This document shows positions 12,629-23,169 of a stretch of DNA of 64,000 bases, one piece after another. The translations under genes and the position numbers were made by a program. This DNA is from Anthopleura xanthogrammica (Eukaryota; Cnidaria; Anthozoa; Actiniaria; Actiniidae): the NCBI GenBank assembly GCA_964019055.1, contig OZ025210.1, forward strand, positions 1,665,745-1,729,744, given 5' to 3'. Under the pieces are notes generated by a model. The model was not told the DNA's origin and did no database searches. It saw only the letters and a program-made list of their open reading frames with translations. Numbering within the stretch: the stretch's first letter is position 1; each line of letters begins with the position of its first letter.

Positions 12629-14138
12629 GTAAGCTTCATAATAGACATGGTTATAAATGTATACATATATATCAGTATATATGTGTGTGTGTGTATAATT
12701 CTGCTTTTTGCATAGGTAAGCTAAGAGACAAATTTAAAGTATACGCTTTTCCTTTGGGGCGTTTTAAGTTGCACAATATAATTCTGATCTGTCGCTTTGA
12801 CAATGGAAGTTTAAGCGTAGGCCGGTTACACTGAGTTATCGTAAACGACAAGCCTCGAGCAAAATTTTAGAAATGTATTCCTAACAGTAAGATCTGATGA
12901 AAAGAATTAGATCAATTTTAACTTGTTATCATTGACTAGTCTTTTATAAAGCTGCCCAGGGATAAAAAATGGGGGAAATAACTCGAAGTAGAATGCCATT
13001 GTCATTGGCAAATACATCGTTATATCAAATCTACAAAACGCATAAAATTGCGCAATCCGTTATGCTAAAACCTCCGCGGATCCAATGTACCGCCGCACAG
13101 AACCACAATAATCACTGAAATTTTCCCTTCAACTGATTACGACTCTCTAAAAGAAATAATTCATCTTATCACCCTAAATCTCAACTGACAGTGACATTGA
13201 ACACTGAGATATAGAACTGAAATAAATCTTCATTTGGAAGAAGACAGTAAAAAAAAAAATGTTGGCTTTATTGTTTTCTTTTGTGTTTGTGTCAATACCG
13301 TGGGATCACTTTAACCTGTACGTTGAGAAACCTGTCTAACACATCTAGATTAACTTTGTAGTGTGAAAAGTGGGTAATCTATCCTGGTTATGTAGATGGC
13401 AGTTCTTTTTTTTTTGTTGCAATTAAAATAAGGAAAGGAAAGGAAAGGAAGAGAAAAATCTTGTAGTTTCGGGGAAAAACGAATTGGCTTATTTTTTCGA
13501 AAAAATTATAATAAATAAAATAAAAATATAAGACGAAAAAATTTTGGATATAAAATTATGATTTCATTTAGGTGTTTAAAAAGATATTAGAATTATTTTT
13601 TTATTATATTAAAAAATAAGGAAGTTATAATTGACATGGTTGAAGTGAGTGTAATGTATTGATCTGCTTAAATAAATGGGATTTTAATCATTTTCTGCAA
13701 ACGGAATCTAACTTTCTTGACGTCTGAATTTAGAATTGCAAATATGACAATTCTTTTTTCAAACTTACGAGGAAGTATAGACAAAGTCAAGGTGATTAAC
13801 AAGACTAAACATTCTCAAAGCATTGTGAACCTGAAGACTTTAACCTAAATATGAGGCAAAGATAAATCTATAAAAGAAAGGGTTTTTTGTTTTGTCGGTG
13901 GAATAGTAATGGAACAGAGACAACGAGGTGTGAAAAGACAAATATTTATAATTTGGTAGAAAAAATTAAGAAAATTGTTTTTGATTGAACATCAATATTT
14001 TGAAAATAGATTCGCGGTTGTACGAGGTGTGATGATTGAAGGCAGGTGATGTTGAGAGTTTTTTCTTTTCCTTCCTTCCTTTCTTTTTCGCTTCCTTTCA
14101 TCCTTTCTTTGTCGCTTTCTTTCCTTCTTTCTCTGTCG

Positions 14139-14205
<67 letters not shown>

Positions 14206-15667
14206 TATCTTTTTCTTTTTTCTTTCTTCGTCGTGGCCTGTTTTTTATTTTTTAAATAGAATAATCAATTTATCTTATTGCATCGTGTTGCGTTTTACTC
14301 AGTTCACATGACCAAACCAATTAAATATTGAAAGGAATTTTACAACTATAATTCAAATATTCATCCCTCCCTCCATTCCTACCTTCCTTCCTTCCTTCTT
14401 TCATTCTTTCTCAGTTCTTTTTTCGATATATATATACAATTGTTCTCACACATTTTTACCGTATTTTGCCTTTATTTACGCGCACCGAGCGCGAGAAATA
14501 GACAAAATTTTGTTACAATATTCGCCTTGTTTTGACGAGAGGCACAATGTTTTCCCATTTCAAACCCCCTGACGTTACATTAATCTTCACATCAATGAAT
14601 ACTTGAAGATATGGGTATCATTCAATCCGTGAATCTTATTCCCAAGAGTCAACCATTAACCCAGAACAAGGTCCATCACTTTAGGAAACCACAAATCTTC
14701 TTGAACTGATTTTCATTTGAAGTTTTCACTAATCCTTCTCTAAAATAGCTTTGCGGCGAGAACTTCAAAATGCTCAATATCTGACGGTATTGCTCATCTC
14801 AGTATCAAGCCCATAGGACCTGACGTCAATCTCAATAATAGTCCTTATTGCACCAGTCAGATTACTTGCCACTAATACTGAAGCTAATAAGTAATATGTA
14901 ATAACAACATTGCCGCTAATAAGTATCCATTGGTATTGAATGTTCCGTGTTTAATCAGCAGTGGTCCAGAGATATTGCACTGACACAGTTGCTAATCATT
15001 AATTTCTAGCTCATTTATTTCAGAAACAGCGGGTTTAAAATTGCTTTTAGAATAAAGAAATATAGTTAGAAAGTGTTGATCTTGTTTGTGGTTTAGAGAA
15101 TGTGTGAAATTTATTACTCAAGAGACTTAGTATCGAAGGCTTAATCATTTCGAATTCATGCGGTTTGGATGTTTATGTGCTGTTGTAAGCCAGACACCCC
15201 CCCCCCCCCGGGGGTTGTAAGACGAAACAACTAACATATGCAGTGATGTCGGATCTAGGATTTTGAAGGGGGGCGGGGGAGGGGGAGAGAAGGTCGATAT
15301 GAAATTAAAAGAGAAGGTCACTATTAAAAGATAGAAGACAACTTTAGCCTTTTTGGATACAACTGTGCTAATATTTCAAAAATAATTAACCAGTTCATTT
15401 ACATAGGAATCAAATTAATTTGGGGATTAGTTTGCGCTAATATCCTAATATTCAGTAAGGGGGGTTAGGTTCCCCCCTCTACACCCCCCCCCCCCCCTTA
15501 CATCCATCCGTCTCTTTGAAGGATCGGGTTCCTTAAAGACATTGCTGTTTTCGTCTACATTGTCTGCAAGGCTTGACATTTTTATTTTCTTGCATTGGAG
15601 GACTCGGGTATCCACCCCTTATCTAGCTCATAATCGTAGCCGGCTTGAAGAGCTCGTTAGTACCAAG
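12629..15667. other. Putative GPCR intron or upstream region
   Basis: AT-rich, with (GT)n/(AT)n near 12660-12690, GGAAA repeats near 13430, a long TTTC tract at 14126-14210, and poly-C runs at 15198-15210 and 15482-15497. No other exon was recognised. Confidence 0.45.
14058..14224. repeat. TTTC microsatellite
   Basis: Pyrimidine-only tract whose core (14126-14210) is about 20 uninterrupted TTTC units. The Phe/Leu/Ser-rich open frames over it are compositional. Confidence 0.9.
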
Positions 15668-15679
15668 ATGGCCGCCATG
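15663..15679 (+). promoter_or_regulatory. YY1-like motif over the candidate start codon
   Basis: CCAAGATGGCCGCCATG contains the AAGATGGC(C/G)GC word bound by YY1 in animals and often found at start codons of housekeeping genes. If the receptor starts at 15668, the motif overlaps the ATG. If the spliced start is used, it lies just inside the intron. Confidence 0.35.
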
Positions 15680-17005
15680 TTTTTTTCCCCTTCTCATTCT
15701 CGTAACATGCAATCTATTTGTTTTTTAGTCTCATCAAAAACAAACATCACTAACGAAACAAGTGCCCTGGCCCCAAATCAGGCAGTCTTTGTTGTTCCCT
15801 TGGACCTCCAGATCGGGGTGACTCTCTTCGCCATTGTGATCTTCATCGTGGCTCTAATAGGAAACACGATCATTGTGTACATCGTGTGTTCGTGTAGACA
15901 CATGCGCAATACCACCAATATCCTTATCGCAAACATGGCGATCGCGGATCTCTGGATTACAATCGATATTCCTTATGTCATTAAGTGGCTTTTTGTCGGA
16001 GATTCTTGGTTCGGTGGCGTTTTTGGCAAAATTTTTTGCCAGTTCTGCCACTCAGCGCAAGCTGGATCGATAGCATGTTCAATATTCACGTTGGTATGCA
16101 TAAGCCTTGACCGCAGTCTTGCAATACTGTTACCAATGAAGACCATCTTGACGATCAGGATCGTGAAAATCATGATCGCTGTGATCTGGGTTCTCACACT
16201 TGCGTTCTTGATCCCCCTATTCATTGTCACCGATGTGTATAAATTAGAAGGAGATGGTTATGGTTGTTATGAGACTGGTTGGGATACCATAGAACTCGTG
16301 TCATACCGGAACTACAACTTAGCCTTCTCGCTGTGCACTTACGCCATTCCACTAACCCTCATTACAATCATGTATGCTATGACAGGTCTAAGACTCTGGA
16401 ACAGAAAGATCCCGGGACACCGAAGCTTACGTGTCCACAAGAGAATCCAATCTTCCACTAAGCGAGCCACAGCTATGCTCATCACCGTCGTCTTCGTCTT
16501 CGCTATTTGTTGGTTTCCATTTCAAATCCGTGAGTTGATCGAGGGATTCGGGTCCAGTGTACAAATAGAGTTGCCATTGCCATTGTTCATTCTTCTTCCT
16601 TGGTTTGGCTTTGCAAATTCAGCAATCAACCCGATACTCTATTTCGTGTTTTCGGAAAACTACCGCCGTGAGTTGAAGAGGACCTTTACTCGCTTGAGTC
16701 GACGACGACGGAGAAGCTCCTCTTCTCAAGTCAGCCGAGGAATGACCCTGAGGACACGGATGTCCCTCTCAACGTCTGTCCCTCTACAGAAGCTAAGGAA
16801 TGACAGCTGCATCCCTGCTGATGTTGAACCCAGTAAGGAACTGCTTCCGAAACGATTTCATCGGGAAAGCAAAATTGACTCACCAACAGGTCTACTTGTA
16901 CCAAAGGAATCCCCCGAATCAGGATCTGTGTTTGGGTCCTTGGACGCAAACACAAGCTGCGAGAATAATGAGATTGACATCAAAATGGACAATGGAAAGT
17001 GCTAA
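15668..17005 (+). CDS. Class A (rhodopsin-family) GPCR, peptide-receptor type
   Basis: Seven-transmembrane receptor, 445 residues if begun at ATG 15668 (CCAAGATGG, a good initiation context). An extracellular tail with N-I-T and N-E-T precedes TM1, which carries GN (IGNTIIVYIV). TM2 has NMAIADLW. TM3 starts with a disulphide Cys (KIFCQFC) and ends LDRSLAI, so the usual DRY is DRS. Extracellular loop 2 supplies the partner Cys (GYGCYETGW). TM6 has FAICWFPF. TM7 has NSAINPILYFVFSENYRREL, a normal NPxxY box followed by an amphipathic helix. The C-tail is long and rich in Arg and Ser. These features point to a peptide or amine-type class A receptor at the plasma membrane coupling to G proteins; the ligand cannot be told. 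A spliced alternative start using 12604-12628 would replace everything before 15729. The open frame continues upstream of 15668 but without an ATG. Confidence 0.85.
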   Translation: MAAMFFSPSHSRNMQSICFLVSSKTNITNETSALAPNQAVFVVPLDLQIGVTLFAIVIFIVALIGNTIIVYIVCSCRHMRNTTNILIANMAIADLWITIDIPYVIKWLFVGDSWFGGVFGKIFCQFCHSAQAGSIACSIFTLVCISLDRSLAILLPMKTILTIRIVKIMIAVIWVLTLAFLIPLFIVTDVYKLEGDGYGCYETGWDTIELVSYRNYNLAFSLCTYAIPLTLITIMYAMTGLRLWNRKIPGHRSLRVHKRIQSSTKRATAMLITVVFVFAICWFPFQIRELIEGFGSSVQIELPLPLFILLPWFGFANSAINPILYFVFSENYRRELKRTFTRLSRRRRRSSSSQVSRGMTLRTRMSLSTSVPLQKLRNDSCIPADVEPSKELLPKRFHRESKIDSPTGLLVPKESPESGSVFGSLDANTSCENNEIDIKMDNGKC

Positions 17006-17155
17006 CAACTCAAGAAAAAATTCCCGAAAAAATTCCCGAAAAAATATTCATTCTATCTTTCAAAATTCTATCAAAATTCTCTGATAAGACTGGTAACAAG
17101 CTCCTCACCCATGGAATTATGTTCCATTCAAGAGTCCGTTAAAATACGTGATGCT

Positions 17156-17350
17156 CGTACTTTCAGCTCTACCTAAAGAACCAGCTGAGTTCGCGTTCTC
17201 CGAAAGGAATTATGGGTCAACTATTTTTTGGCTAGCATTTTCCGAGCTGGGACATGGGCAATGCTAATCAAAATACAATGTCGAATCCTCAATTCTGATT
17301 GGTTGACCTTGAGTTTGTTCTGAAGTCAACGCAACTGGAGGAGTTCGTCA
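17156..17350. repeat. Dispersed MITE-like repeat (CCAGCTGAGTT ends), degenerate copy
   Basis: Begins CCAGCTGAGTTCGCG and contains TCCGAAAGGAATTATG, GTCGAATCCTCAATTCTG and GATTGGTTGACCTTGAGTTT. The same words in the same order occur at 59.83-60.09 kb, where the terminal repeats are complete. Here the right end is worn (TCAACGCAACTGGAGG). Confidence 0.7.
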
Positions 17351-17990
17351 ACGAATAGTTCCCTTTACGATTCATCTGCCATATTGAATAAATTATCATA
17401 ATTAACATATTAACAAGATAAACGGTGAGTCACTTCCAGGTGATCTGGAATCTAGGTGCGCTATGCATTCTGTATCATAGCGAACATTTCCAAGTGTTTT
17501 CTATTATCTCTTGTCAAAATGAAATATTTTCCACCAACAACGACGAAATATGCTTTTTCTAAGAGGTATTTGGCGAATCTTTGCACGAATGAGTTTTATT
17601 TTCTTTATTTTCGAGCAAAAGCTGTTGTAAACCGAGCCGAAAACCTGGAACTAGGAAACATTGAGCAACGAACAAAATGTTCGCTGATTGGCTAATTCCG
17701 CTTCGGCCCAAGAGAAGCGAGATCGCCTGGTTTATAACATCCACCGAGACGATAGAAGAAAAAACTCACCGTTCGTCTCGTACGTTTCCATGTTAGTTAA
17801 CATAATTTATCCAATATGGCAGAGAAACCGTGAAGGTGACTATTCAAATTTAAATTTAAATTCAAAAAACATTCTTAGATGTTGTCCACTTTCTTGTATT
17901 CTTTTCATTCGTGCATTAGTGATTGGGTGACGTGATCATTTTTCGATGCAGGGATGTATTCTAGCTTTTCACATTTACAAGGACAACATC

Positions 17991-18136
17991 TATAGGCCTT
18001 TTCTGAGTTTAACAAACAGGATGCATTGTGGTCTAGCTTGGGTACTTACAACGCCATATAAGGCATGGTGAACGAAATATTTTTACTCAAGCTAGACCAC
18101 AATGCATCCTGTTCGCTATCTCAGAAAAAGGTCTAG
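17991..18136. repeat. Fold-back (MITE-like) element 1
   Basis: Arms of about 45 bases. The left contains AACAGGATGCATTGTGG and TCTAGCTTGGGTA. The right contains CTCAAGCTAGACC and ACAATGCATCCTGTT, followed by CTCAGAAAAAGGTCTA, which pairs with TAGGCCTTTTCTGAG at the left edge. Loop of about 35 bases. No coding capacity. Confidence 0.8.
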
Positions 18137-18293
18137 TGTATCTAGGATAAACAAAGTGCATTGTGGTCTAGCTTGGGTACAAAAACACCATAACAAAATA
18201 TGATAAACATGATAAAGAAAAGATGTTTTTACCCAAGCTAGACAACTTTACAATAATTAATAATTCCTGTTCGCTATTTCATAAAAGGTCTAG
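18130..18293. repeat. Fold-back (MITE-like) element 2, same family as its neighbour
   Basis: Starts at the right end of the previous element. The left arm carries GTGCATTGTGGTCTAGCTTG and the right arm TTTACCCAAGCTAGACAAC, ending CTGTTCGCTATTTCATAAAA then GGTCTAG. The right arm has a short AT insertion. Two adjoining copies of one family share the GGTCTAG end. Confidence 0.7.
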
Positions 18294-18621
18294 TATCTGT
18301 GTGTGTGGTGGGGATGGGGGGGGGGGGGTATGGGGGTTGGGGTGGGGGTCTACTGTTTGTTTTCATAGCCGTCACGATAGTTGAAATTCAAAAAAAAAAG
18401 TTTCAAAATTGGTTTCTACGGCAACCAACATGACGGCAATGACTTTGGTACTTCTTTTTCCTGGGAATGATTGCAATTTTGCCAAATATATTTCCCTCTT
18501 GTCTCGAAAGCCTCTCAAAGACATGTCATGGCATGCTTGTAATCTTATTTTCTGTAAATATTAATCTCTAATGTATTTATGCAATCGCACCAACAAATGA
18601 AATGGAAATGAAAAAAACCTG
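18294..18621. other. Intergenic, G-rich tract then AT-rich
   Basis: A T-interrupted G run at 18309-18350 could form a quadruplex. No gene seen. Confidence 0.4.
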
Positions 18622-18782
18622 TTCACCACTTTCCATACATCGGTTCACTGGTCAAACACAAAGCATTCAGTCGAGGCTCCAAGGTAGTTTCTAGTTTCAA
18701 AGGATTATTCAAATATGAACCTTGAAGCGTCGACTTAATGTTTTGGGTTTGACCAGTGAACCGATGTTTGGAAAGTGGTGAA
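18622..18782. repeat. Fold-back (MITE-like) element 3, unrelated arms
   Basis: Left arm TTCACCACTTTCCATACATC then GGTTCACTGGTCAAAC, matched on the other strand at the right end by TTCACCACTTTCCAAACATC then GGTTCACTGGTCAAAC. The arms pair over about 64 bases with few mismatches, around a 30-base loop. An (AT)n run follows directly. Confidence 0.85.
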
Positions 18783-21700
18783 TATATATATATATATACA
18801 TGAATATCGATATAATATCGATATGTAAAAAACTTTCAGTTAATCAATAAATCGAAATAGAAAACTCCCATGAAATTAAGTAGAAATTAGAATGAATAAA
18901 ACGTAAACGTATATGAAGCAGGAAGACCCAGAGAACGTCTGCGCATGCTCAAACTGTCTCGGTATCGAAGTTCGCGCCTGCGTTGATTTGCGGTCTGCAG
19001 TCATTTTATTGCGAGGGAGCTGGAGAAGACAGCAGTCCACCAAGCATCGCAGGCTATACTTATGCAAGTCCCCAAAGACGTATTGGCGCTGTTATCAAAT
19101 TTTATAAATTCGATTTGAAGTATTAAACGAGCCTCCCGCTTAAGAAAATTGACGGAATTTCTTAAAGTTGATTAATGATAAAAAATATAAGGTCAAAACT
19201 TTGAAAAACCCCAAAAAGTTTGCTTTTAAATTTGTTGAGACTCGAGAATATTCTTTCATGTTGTGTCTTTACGTACACGTTTTGCGAATTTTTTTTTTTT
19301 TTTTGGCGGAGTCAAAATATCGTATAAAATTTGTTATATTTTCAGTACATGTATAATTTGTGTTGTTCTTTCATCAGAGCGTGTAGCCTATGGTCCTCAA
19401 TATATTATAAAAAAGCAAAAGTGCACAAAACATTTCCAGTTCTTATAGAATCAGGCCTTTTTTCATAACGTTTTGAAATCTTATTAATTTTGATAACTCA
19501 GGGTCTATAATTAATACCATCGAAGATTTTCTTAAGGTGATAAAATAATTTTCAAGTGCTCGGTTCGTTGCTCGGCAAACTCCTTGGTTTTACAAAGCAC
19601 GAAAGAAACGTTTTATTTGTTTTCCTAGTTAGCCGTTAAATGCTTTGAAATCTCATTTATCACAATAAACGGTCCGCTCAGTCAATTGGTATATATCGAG
19701 GACGATTTTTGAAAAGAAAACAGGTCGTTTCAGTTGCCCCACGTGGAGAGACAGTGGAGAATCTTAAAGAACACTATGAACTCTTTCATCAACTTTTAGC
19801 AGGTAGATTAAGGAAGCAAGTCAAAATAAATCCTGTTAATTCTATGCTTTTTTTTGCTTGATTATTACTTTGTCTTGTCTCGTGTTTTCTAAAGTGCACG
19901 AAAATGGCAGCCAATCGACCAGAACTTCTTAAACACCCCACTCCGGCTCCAGTTAAAAACATCCAACTTTCCTTCGAAATTACTTCAAATAGTTTACAAA
20001 ATCAATCGAAATAAAAGTTTAAACATTCCGAACCAAACAGAAGATTTTGATATTTTTTACTGAAACTCAAATATCAAATTTTTTCCATATTTATCAAGTA
20101 TATTATTATTACCAGAAAAAAACTTTAGTTCCCTTTTCCATTTGTGAACTGTTGAAAATCCCATGGTAATTTTAGGTCACTCGTTTGAATTTGCAGCTTC
20201 AGCTGGTCAGCTCAGATTCTTACTATTTTTCAAAAATTTACTCCCAAAAACATTTTACGCAAGTTTGATGAAAAAAACTTTTTTCTATTCTTCAAAACAT
20301 AAGTCTTCTTTTATCTCATATACTTAAAGAGTACTTCAATCTTATATTTACTTTCGGCTGTCTTCTTTATTGCTTTTTTTTTTCATCTCTAAGTTACTCG
20401 AAGACATTTCTTTATAAACGGCGAGGTGTTATTCTTTTTTAATCGAAAAAACACTATGTTAAAACACACAATAGCGCCACTGGAAAATAACTGGTGTTAT
20501 TGGAAAAACTCCGAGTTCCTCATAGTAAAAGATTTCTGAAAAAAAAAAATGTTTTTCTTGGGCAACCGTAATTTTTTAGTCAAAATTGATTTGTTCGTGA
20601 ATAACTTGTTACATCTTACCACGAACATCCTAGCACTCGACGTCTTAGCTTAGGGTAGCAATACTTTACTCAATAAACAAACGTGTCTTCTCATGAAATA
20701 ACCTGTTAGAAATTATTTTTATTATCTCAAAATCTCGACTTTATTTTACAAATTTTGAATCTGAGTGTATTAGAAAAAATAAATGCAAGTTTGACTGTGA
20801 AAGAATATTCGGACCACTATCCCGCTGATAGCTCACAGCACGACAGCTCAACGAACAGAACTATATATAATTACTCATTATATGGAATTCTAAATAAACA
20901 AGTCTGAAATTACGATATACATATAGAGCAATCAAGTCAAGTTGATAACCCGGTCCGGCATTTTTAATAAAAACATAAAATCTTATCAGATGTATTCATT
21001 ATTTCTCTTCATTCAACACTGATAAAACAGAGTTACAGCTTCGTTTTGAAATCCTGAAGACTTCAATTTGAATAACAGGAACTGATTTCGCTGTAAAAAA
21101 GTCACAGAAAAAAGGCTTTAAAAGTCGGTCCTTTTTCTGGTGGCAATGAAAATCCATTTGAAAATGACCGATAATTTACAATGAGAATTCAAAATTGGTC
21201 CATTATTCGATTCCCCTCTGATTTAGGAAGCGAACATTTCTTTTAAAGAAAGCGAAAATGGGAGGAAACTTCAAATTAGTCGTTCCTGGCTCTTACCAAG
21301 TCCAATTTATGGTTCAATTGTGGTCGTTGTAAGAAAGCTATTGTTGTTAGAAACCTTATATTGCATCGTGTATTCCGCCCACTATAGATATAATCTCATA
21401 TATTAAGCTAGATTATTGCAAAACTCAATCTCAGAATTACAAATATTTCGACTGACGGGTAAAATCGATGTACAAAATCGAAAATTTTAAGCATACTAAT
21501 ATTTGTGTTTAAAAATACAGACGTCCAAAATTAGAATTAAAAAGGCTGTTTTGATGGAACAATGGATTTGGTAGTGATTATACCAAGCCTATTTATTAAA
21601 AAGAATCCTTGTTATTGTCCCAGGATAATGTTTATTCGTCAAAGGAAGTTCAGAATATTTAAGATAAGAAATATAAAGTATTTCCTTGTAGAAAGATTAA

Positions 21701-23169
21701 ATCAATATAAATGTATTGTTCAAAGGATTTTTACTCGGTTTTCCTTTCACACCATCTGAAACGACTTTATATTCACAGGAATTATGCTATCTTATTATGA
21801 GTACTTTGTTTTACTCCCGGAATCGAAAAACGGATTTTTCCTTCTCTTACTCTAACGATGAGCCATCAACTTTATGATTTTCTAAAAACGGGATGGAAAA
21901 AAACGTATTTCAAAGAGATGTATACATGTACCAAGTCAAAACAACTTAATCAAGCGACAAATGAACGAAAATATAACTTGACTTGTTAAATAAACATCGT
22001 ATTTGCTTAACTTTTAAACCGTTTTCAAACAAGTTTATGATAAATACTGCCATTTTCGAGAGGCTCTCCTTCAAAGTTAAAATTAAGATATCGTTGAAGA
22101 TTATGAGTTGAATTAAACTAACTTCTCTCTGCGCCAACAAGTTCTCCGTGCGCAACTCAAACCAACACAGGAACAGAAATTTCACCTTTTTTGTAAAATA
22201 CTAAATCTTATATTTCGTACATTTTTATCCATAAATTAAAGTCTTCATAATCCTATCACACTGATCCACTTGACCCTTGAGAGCAATATTATTACGTCTA
22301 AACTAACCTAGTTATAACTCAGTCAAGCACACTCAAACATGTAATTAGTGAAGAAGACTGCTACAATGAAAAAGTAACCTTAATAACCAAGCATTATGCG
22401 CTCGCTCGGGCTCTTATTTTTTCACTTTTCTAAAATTTTCCCCTCATTTAAGATTTAAGATTTTTTGTTAAGATTTTCTCTTGTTTGAACCAAGATTTTT
22501 ATTTTGGTAATTATTTTTTCAACATGTGTAAGGGAATAATTTATGTCTTCCAATGTATTTTGCCACATTTCATGAATCTTTGCTTCTCTACTTTTACTTT
22601 ATTTTCTTTAGAAATCAGTCAAAAGTAATTTAAATCTTTTGGAAGTGTAAAGAATAGTTTGTACTGATAGTTTTCTATGGATAACGGAACTTTAAGATAA
22701 CGGAAGCGAGTTTTTTTCGCCCATTTAGAGAAGACTAGTCCGTTCATTGTTGTTTTTGTTTTTGGCAGTGTTATGGTCTTACACCGTCTTATCCCAGTCG
22801 ACAGATGGCTTTTTCAGCCCATGGTCTTTTTAAGTGCCATTAATTAATTTGCTGATAAACAACGAGCAACTCTCCAATTAAGGCACAAAACTCCTTCACA
22901 ATATACAATGATTAACGGTCAGTTTCTTTAAACAATATCTCTCTTTACAAGCCCCGTACTTCAATAAGAAGTCCTGCCCCGCGCATGCGCACTGCTGCCC
23001 TGGAAGCCATTTGATTGGAGGATGACTGGCAGGTGTATGACACATTACATTGGTCGTTGAACAAGCCTTTTAGTGTTATAGTTAACAGTCTGTGATGCTC
23101 TTGTAAAGCACAAATATTTGTCTAGTCAACAGCGAGGGGTCTCAGTGTTTGGATAAGTGCTCTTCAAAT
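18783..23169. other. AT-rich upstream region of the SNAG zinc-finger gene, no supported gene
   Basis: About 4.4 kb with many T and A runs and only short low-complexity open frames on both strands. No exon was recognised. The last 200 bases are less AT-rich, with GCGCATGCGC, an inverted CCAAT (ATTGG) and CAGGTG, suggesting the promoter of the gene beginning at 23170. Confidence 0.45.
23030..23035 (+). promoter_or_regulatory. CAGGTG E-box upstream of the SNAG exon
   Basis: A single CAGGTG hexamer about 135 bases before the ATG, in the putative promoter. CAGGTG is the preferred site of Snail-family SNAG repressors and of some bHLH factors. A six-base match is weak evidence. Confidence 0.25.
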
